Origin: Streptomyces sp. ALI-76-A
GTDB lineage: Bacteria; Actinomycetota; Actinomycetes; Streptomycetales; Streptomycetaceae
NCBI RefSeq assembly: GCF_030287445.1
Contig: NZ_JASVWB010000002.1
Coordinates: 1,054,001 to 1,118,000 of the forward strand
DNA: 64,000 nucleotides
Reading direction: 5' to 3'
Positions 60,306 through 64,000 of the stretch are shown one piece after another. Made by a program: the position numbers and the translations under genes. The first letter of the stretch is position 1; each line of letters starts with the position of its first letter. Under the pieces are notes generated by a model. It was not told the DNA's origin, ran no database searches, and saw only the letters and a list, made by a program, of their open reading frames with translations.

Positions 60306-61827
60306 GGTGGCGTCTCTTCGTGGTCTCGGGTGCGGGTGGCGACCATCGAGTGCGGACCCCTGTTGGGTCCGTGTGATCTCGATGTTCGACCCAGCTCCCG
60401 TGCCAGCTTTGCTGGCTGACGACTCGGAAGATCTTGCTGGCGTGATCCGCTCCCGGACGGATCGCGTGGCGAGCCGTCGCACGGGTCGTCGCTTCCCGCC
60501 GGAGCCAGGCACGCAGCACCAGGCGATCCACCACTGCTGCACCCTTTGCTGCTGTCCACTTCTGTGGACAACTGCAGCGGGGCAGTGGTGGGGCTTCCTC
60601 TCTCAAGCGCAGCGCTGGGCATAGCCGGGGAGGGAGCGCCAGCGACCAACGGACCGGCGAGCGAAGCAAGCGGTGGAACCCGTCGGCTATGCCGACTAAC
60701 ACGTCCTCGGAGCACAGCGGAGAGGCCGAGCGAAGCGAGGGTCCGCAGGACACGTGTTATCAGGTTCCCTTATGCCCTTTTGCTTCCTTGTCGTCGTCCT
60801 CGCTGTTCCACGGCTGGAGCGTTAGCGGAGGCCTGGAATATCAGGGGAAACGGTCCGTACCCTCTTGACCCGTACCCCTCCCCCTTTTCCGCGCAGCGGG
60901 GGTACGGGTCTGGCTGTTTCGCCTGGTCATCGCACCTTTTGGCTGTACTGCTGTTTCGACGTCCGCGATACGGCCGTACCCCCACGCTGATCCGTCCTCG
61001 TGAGGCACGAGCGAGGCGGGGGTACGGGTCTGCTCCTGACGGGGCGCAGCCCCGGTTCATCACCCTGCCGCCGTCGGCGGCACAGCCTTCGCCGCGCAGC
61101 GGATCCGTCCTCTTGCGACACCGTCGCTTCGGCTGTGGATAACGCTCTGCTCCACCGCTCGCTGCGGCGGCGCAGCCGGCCTCGCACCATCGTGTTGTGC
61201 TGGCTGCACCGACGTGGATTCACCTCGCTCCGGTCGTTGCTCCGATGCTGCCGCGGCAGCGTGCCAGCACCTCACGCACCGCGTCCGAGGCGGGCGTTCT
61301 GCACCGTGTCGACGACGCACGTTCCGGCCCCGGGCTGTGTTCCCTTTCGCGCCTGCGCGGCGAGCCCGGGGTGGTTCTTCGTGGACGCATCAGAAGAAGA
61401 AAGGCCCGGCTGCTGCGACCAGCTGCCCATCGGGCACAGCGAGCAGCTCCAGCGTCATCGGGCCGTTGTCGTCTTCCTCCAGGGGCTGCTTCCGCGGCAA
61501 AGGCCCGTGGGGGTAGAAGAGCAGAGGCCTTTGCCGCGGAAGCAAGTCGTTCCTCGCACGCTCGCTGCGTGCGGGGACCTACTCCCCCTTCGCTCCTTCT
61601 CCCTCTGCTCTCCTCTGCGCGACCATGACATCTCCGTACCGACCGTCGCACCAGCGCAGTGCCATCACCGTGCCGACGGCTCGCCGGCGGCTGTGCTGAT
61701 CTCGCTCCGCCGGCGTTCCGTGGCTGCGCTGCCGTGCCCGCCGACGGGCTTCGGCGGGGGGCACAGACAGGCTTTTCGCCCTCCATGAAACAGCAATGAA
61801 ACAGCGTCCCCTCGCGTCTCCGAGGTG
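60306..61827. repeat. 1.5 kb hairpin-rich non-coding stretch
   Basis: No frame has coding character. Inverted repeats include TAACACG/CGTGTTA (60697-60759), GACCCGTACCCC/GGGGTACGGGTC (60867-60910), CCGTACCCCC/GGGGGTACGG (60974-61027) and GCTTCCGCGGCAAAGGCC with its exact complement (18-bp arms, 61488-61543). The 17-mer GCGGGGGTACGGGTCTG occurs directly repeated at about 60896 and 61016. Many short GAGCGAAGCGAG-type palindromes lie between. It borders the partition locus; it could be an origin, a recombination site or a structured RNA. Confidence 0.6.
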
Positions 61828-62293
61828 ACTCATCGGGACACGTACGAGACTCGATGGGGACACCGATAAGACGCCGACTGATGCCGGTGTACCTCTTGGA
61901 GTTCTGCGCACGACCTCACGGTGTCTTGCGCACGCCCCAACAGTGCCGCACTGGCGTCGCACACAGAGCCTTCAGAGGACTCACCTGTGCGGGGATGCCG
62001 GATGGCGTCTCCCAGGAGGCACAACCGGGACACCACGGGGACGCCGTTCGTACTTCGCCGCGCCTCTTCTGGATCAGTGTCGGTACCGCAGGTGTCTCGC
62101 AGGTGCCCCGGGTGCGCACTTGCTGCGTCGCAGGTGGGGCTCATAGACGCATGACGCCGGCGGCTTGCGCGCGGTCGTCCCAGGCTGGGGCACTGCGGTG
62201 TCTCGTAGGCGTCCCTGCCGGTACTCGATAGGGACACCAACGGTACTCCACTCGTGTATCGAATGGGACTTGCACAGGACTCAATAGGGACAC
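61828..62293. repeat. parC: GGGACAC iterons, candidate parC centromere
   Basis: Copies of ACTCRATRGGGACAC lie at 61828-61841 (ACTCATCGGGACAC), 61849-61863, 62223-62237 and 62279-62293. Weaker copies sit at 62023-62033 (AACCGGGACAC) and near 62257 (GTATCGAATGGGACT), and partly inverted ones (GTGTCTCG...GTCCC) at 62090-62215. All are upstream of parR-parM and no gene is present. ParR-type proteins bind such iterons to form the centromere; the assignment is by layout. Confidence 0.65.
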
Positions 62294-62299
62294 TAGAGT
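62270..62299 (+). promoter_or_regulatory. par operon promoter containing an iteron
   Basis: TTGCAC (62270-62275) and TAGAGT (62294-62299), 18 bases apart. The last iteron (62279-62293) lies exactly between the two boxes, so a protein bound to the centromere would also repress the operon, as ParR does in plasmid R1. Confidence 0.6.
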
Positions 62300-62423
62300 G
62301 GACTCGCGTCGATTCGCATTCGAGGGAGACAAGAAAGGCGGTGAGTCCATATGGCAGAGCAAGAGACATCCGGCGAACGACCGGATGAAGTGCGGGAGCG
62401 AGTGGCAGGGCGAGGTGAGTGCA

Positions 62424-62891
62424 ATGGCGAATCAGTCGGGTGAATCTCGCAAGGTCCGCTGGACCGTTCCCGCTGCCGATACCTCGGTGATCGAGTGGCT
62501 CAATGAGCAGGCGGACATCTCGCAATCGATTCGACTGCTCATTCGGGAGTCCATTCAGCGCGACGGGTACATCGACGTCTTCTACAAGCCCGTCGATCAG
62601 CTGCCGCGTCGCGGCCGGCCGCCGCTGGAGAGCACCGAGCAGCACGAGGACGACGAGGCCACAACTGATCGCCGTCCGGCCGCCCGGCTGGTTCAGCCGC
62701 AGCCGCAGCCCGTGGCCGGCCAGGCCGACGCTGTCGTCGAGAAGACAGCACCAGCGCCGGTAGCCCAGCCCGAGCCGGTTCCCGCACCGGTTGAGACGGC
62801 CGAGGACCCCGCGGCACGCGCCCCCAGCGCACCGCCGGAGCCGCCGAAGCAGGCATCCATCGACGAAATCATGGCGAGTACTCGGCGCTGA
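62424..62891 (+). CDS. parR: ParR-type centromere-binding adaptor
   Basis: 155 residues from ATG 62424 (GAGGTGAG upstream; longer starts have a non-coding look). The N-terminal 60 residues, KVRWTVPAADTSVIEWLNEQ and SQSIRLLIRESIQRDGYIDV, fit a ribbon-helix-helix ParR domain: a beta strand, a helix, then SxSIRxLIR. The long C-terminal half is Pro/Ala/Glu/Gln-rich and flexible, ending QASIDEIMAST, a short conserved-looking tip that could touch the ParM filament as in pSK41/R1 ParR. Stop is 58 bases before parM. Assignment by domain plus position. Confidence 0.78.
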   Translation: MANQSGESRKVRWTVPAADTSVIEWLNEQADISQSIRLLIRESIQRDGYIDVFYKPVDQLPRRGRPPLESTEQHEDDEATTDRRPAARLVQPQPQPVAGQADAVVEKTAPAPVAQPEPVPAPVETAEDPAARAPSAPPEPPKQASIDEIMASTRR

Positions 62892-62949
62892 GTGACGCGG
62901 TCACTTTCATTTCCCAGGCAGACAACACAGACACCGAGGGATCGAATTC

Positions 62950-64000
62950 ATGAGCGCCAACAGCAACGACACCATCACTCTTACCGGCGGCATCGACGTC
63001 GGCAACGGCTACGTCAAGGGCGTCATCCAGAACACGAAGCAGGGGATTTTCGACGAGATCGATCTGCCCAGCGCGGTCGTCTCGACTTCCCGCACCTCGC
63101 CGAAGGTGCCACTCCCCGACTCGGATGCGGCCTCCGTGCTGGCCGGCGACTTCTACAACCAGATCGACTGCTCGCTCACCACTCCCCTGGTGGCGGCGTC
63201 CGACCGCCGGATCTTCGGACGCGCAGCGCTGTCTGTGCGTGGCTCGAAGTTCACCGAGTTCGAGGTGCTGGGTAAGCACTCCAAGGCCGATCAGGAGCTG
63301 AGCAAGGTCCTGGTGCTGGGTGTCTTCGCCGCGAAGGCTCTGCGCGACTACGTCCGCGAGAACGGCGCGCTGCCCGATCACGAGCTGCGCGTGCAGGTGC
63401 GCGCCGGCCTGGCGCTGCCCATCTCCGAGTTCGTCGCGCGCCGCCACGCCTACGCCGCCGAGTTCATCGGTCTGCTGGGCAGTGCGGATTCGACGGTGCA
63501 CCTGGTGACGATCAAGAACTTCAGCACTCCCGTCTCGGTGCGTCTGCAGTTCGTCGACGTCCAGGTGATGGCCGAGGGTGCCTCCGCGCAGTTCGCCATC
63601 ACCGACAAGGGCGAGCCGCTGGCCCAGGCTCTTCTCGATGATCTGCGCGCCCGTGACGCGTCCATCGTGGAAGGTGTCTCCGCCTCCGATCTGGTGGCGG
63701 TGCAGAACACCATCGGCGTCGACGTCGGCGAGGGCACCGTGAACTTCCCGGTCTTCACCGATGGCCGGTTCAACCCGGAGGCGGCCGACACCCTCGACGA
63801 GGGCTACGGCACCGCGCTGATGAACGCCATGGAGCGCATGAGCGAGTCGGACGCCACGCTGCTGTTCTCCTCGCGCAAGCAGCTGGCCGACTTCCTCCAC
63901 GCGGAGCCGTCCGTGCTGGTGAAGAACCGTCACCAGCGCGCCGCCGGCTTCGTCGAGGACGAGGCCAGCTACCTGGTCGCCGAGATCGCCTCCTCCTTCG
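62950..64000 (+). CDS. parM: ParM/Alp-type actin-like ATPase, 3' end outside window
   Basis: ATG 62950, open to the window edge (350 residues). Actin-fold nucleotide sites: TGGIDVGNGYVKGVIQ (phosphate 1, about 12-27) and NTIGVDVGEGTVNFPVF (phosphate 2, about 257-273), with the adenosine loop LDEGYGTALMNAM later. This is the StbA/ParM branch found on plasmids and phages, which grows filaments that push apart ParR-parC complexes. Together with the two features upstream it forms a type II partition locus. The end is missing, so the C-terminal helix cannot be judged. Confidence 0.88.
   Translation, partial: MSANSNDTITLTGGIDVGNGYVKGVIQNTKQGIFDEIDLPSAVVSTSRTSPKVPLPDSDAASVLAGDFYNQIDCSLTTPLVAASDRRIFGRAALSVRGSKFTEFEVLGKHSKADQELSKVLVLGVFAAKALRDYVRENGALPDHELRVQVRAGLALPISEFVARRHAYAAEFIGLLGSADSTVHLVTIKNFSTPVSVRLQFVDVQVMAEGASAQFAITDKGEPLAQALLDDLRARDASIVEGVSASDLVAVQNTIGVDVGEGTVNFPVFTDGRFNPEAADTLDEGYGTALMNAMERMSESDATLLFSSRKQLADFLHAEPSVLVKNRHQRAAGFVEDEASYLVAEIASSF

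Noticed and set aside
61828..62293. CRISPR-like spaced repeats
   Set aside because: The repeats are 15 bases, irregularly spaced from 6 to about 360 bases, with no cas genes; they fit a partition site better.
61830..62645. 271-codon leftward frame over the iterons
   Set aside because: It overlaps parR and the repeat array, has no ribosome site, and has a Ser/Arg/Pro shadow composition.

Overview
The window is high-GC actinobacterial DNA, most likely Streptomyces: GC-rich third codon positions, frequent GTG starts, and Lsr2-, TetR-, PucR- and MAB_1171c-type proteins typical of that group. It does not look like ordinary chromosome. It carries its own replication and segregation machinery, phage-type RNA repair and nucleases, many short unknown genes joined by overlapping stop/start codons, and several insertion sequences. 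I see no capsid, tail, portal, terminase, conjugation, rRNA, tRNA or CRISPR genes. The best reading is a segment of a large plasmid or phage-plasmid.

Layout. 0-5 kb: a LuxR-type fragment, a degenerate stretch and a leftward run of small accessory genes. 5-13.9 kb: a LacI regulator, an HNH nuclease with a membrane helix, unknown proteins, an AAA+ ATPase, and a T4-like RNA-repair pair (polynucleotide kinase/phosphatase plus RNA ligase). 13.9-26.3 kb: a leftward core with a UvrD-like helicase, a TetR regulator, a tandem AAA+ ClpA/B-like ATPase, a VWA protein, a MoxR ATPase, a primase-polymerase-like protein and a possible ssDNA-binding protein. The right-hand part of this core probably starts from a promoter at about 26.33 kb. 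26.4-45 kb: accessory DNA with a LysM membrane protein, small unknown genes, a decayed IS630, a PucR-type regulator, a rightward XRE / HExxH-protease / membrane protein / FAD-monooxygenase cassette, a P-loop kinase, an IS256 copy with an in-frame stop, and an intact IS630 that has split a host gene. 45-54.2 kb: a second leftward core with a SNF2-like helicase, VRR-NUC nuclease, DUF262 protein, family B DNA polymerase and SF3 helicase. 54.2-55.5 kb: a non-coding block with GTACCAC/GTGGTAC repeats (candidate origin) and a possible small RNA. 55.5-60.3 kb: an unknown regulated gene, a CPBP protease, a RecJ-like DHH nuclease, an Lsr2-like protein and small genes. 60.3-64 kb: a hairpin-rich non-coding stretch, an iteron array that looks like a centromere, then parR and parM (cut by the window end).

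How it fits together. Polymerase, SF3 helicase, primase-like protein, helicases, RecJ and VRR-NUC could form a largely self-sufficient replication and repair set. ParR/ParM with the GGGACAC iterons would segregate the replicon. The Lsr2-like protein may silence or shape it. The RNA-repair pair is known in T4 to undo host tRNA-cleaving defence. The MoxR/VWA/Clp-like neighbourhood looks like a chaperone or remodelling module whose target is unknown.

A notable feature is that the big replication genes are all intact while about a dozen small genes are readable only if a one- or two-base frameshift is allowed. This is either selective decay or local consensus error; raw reads would decide.
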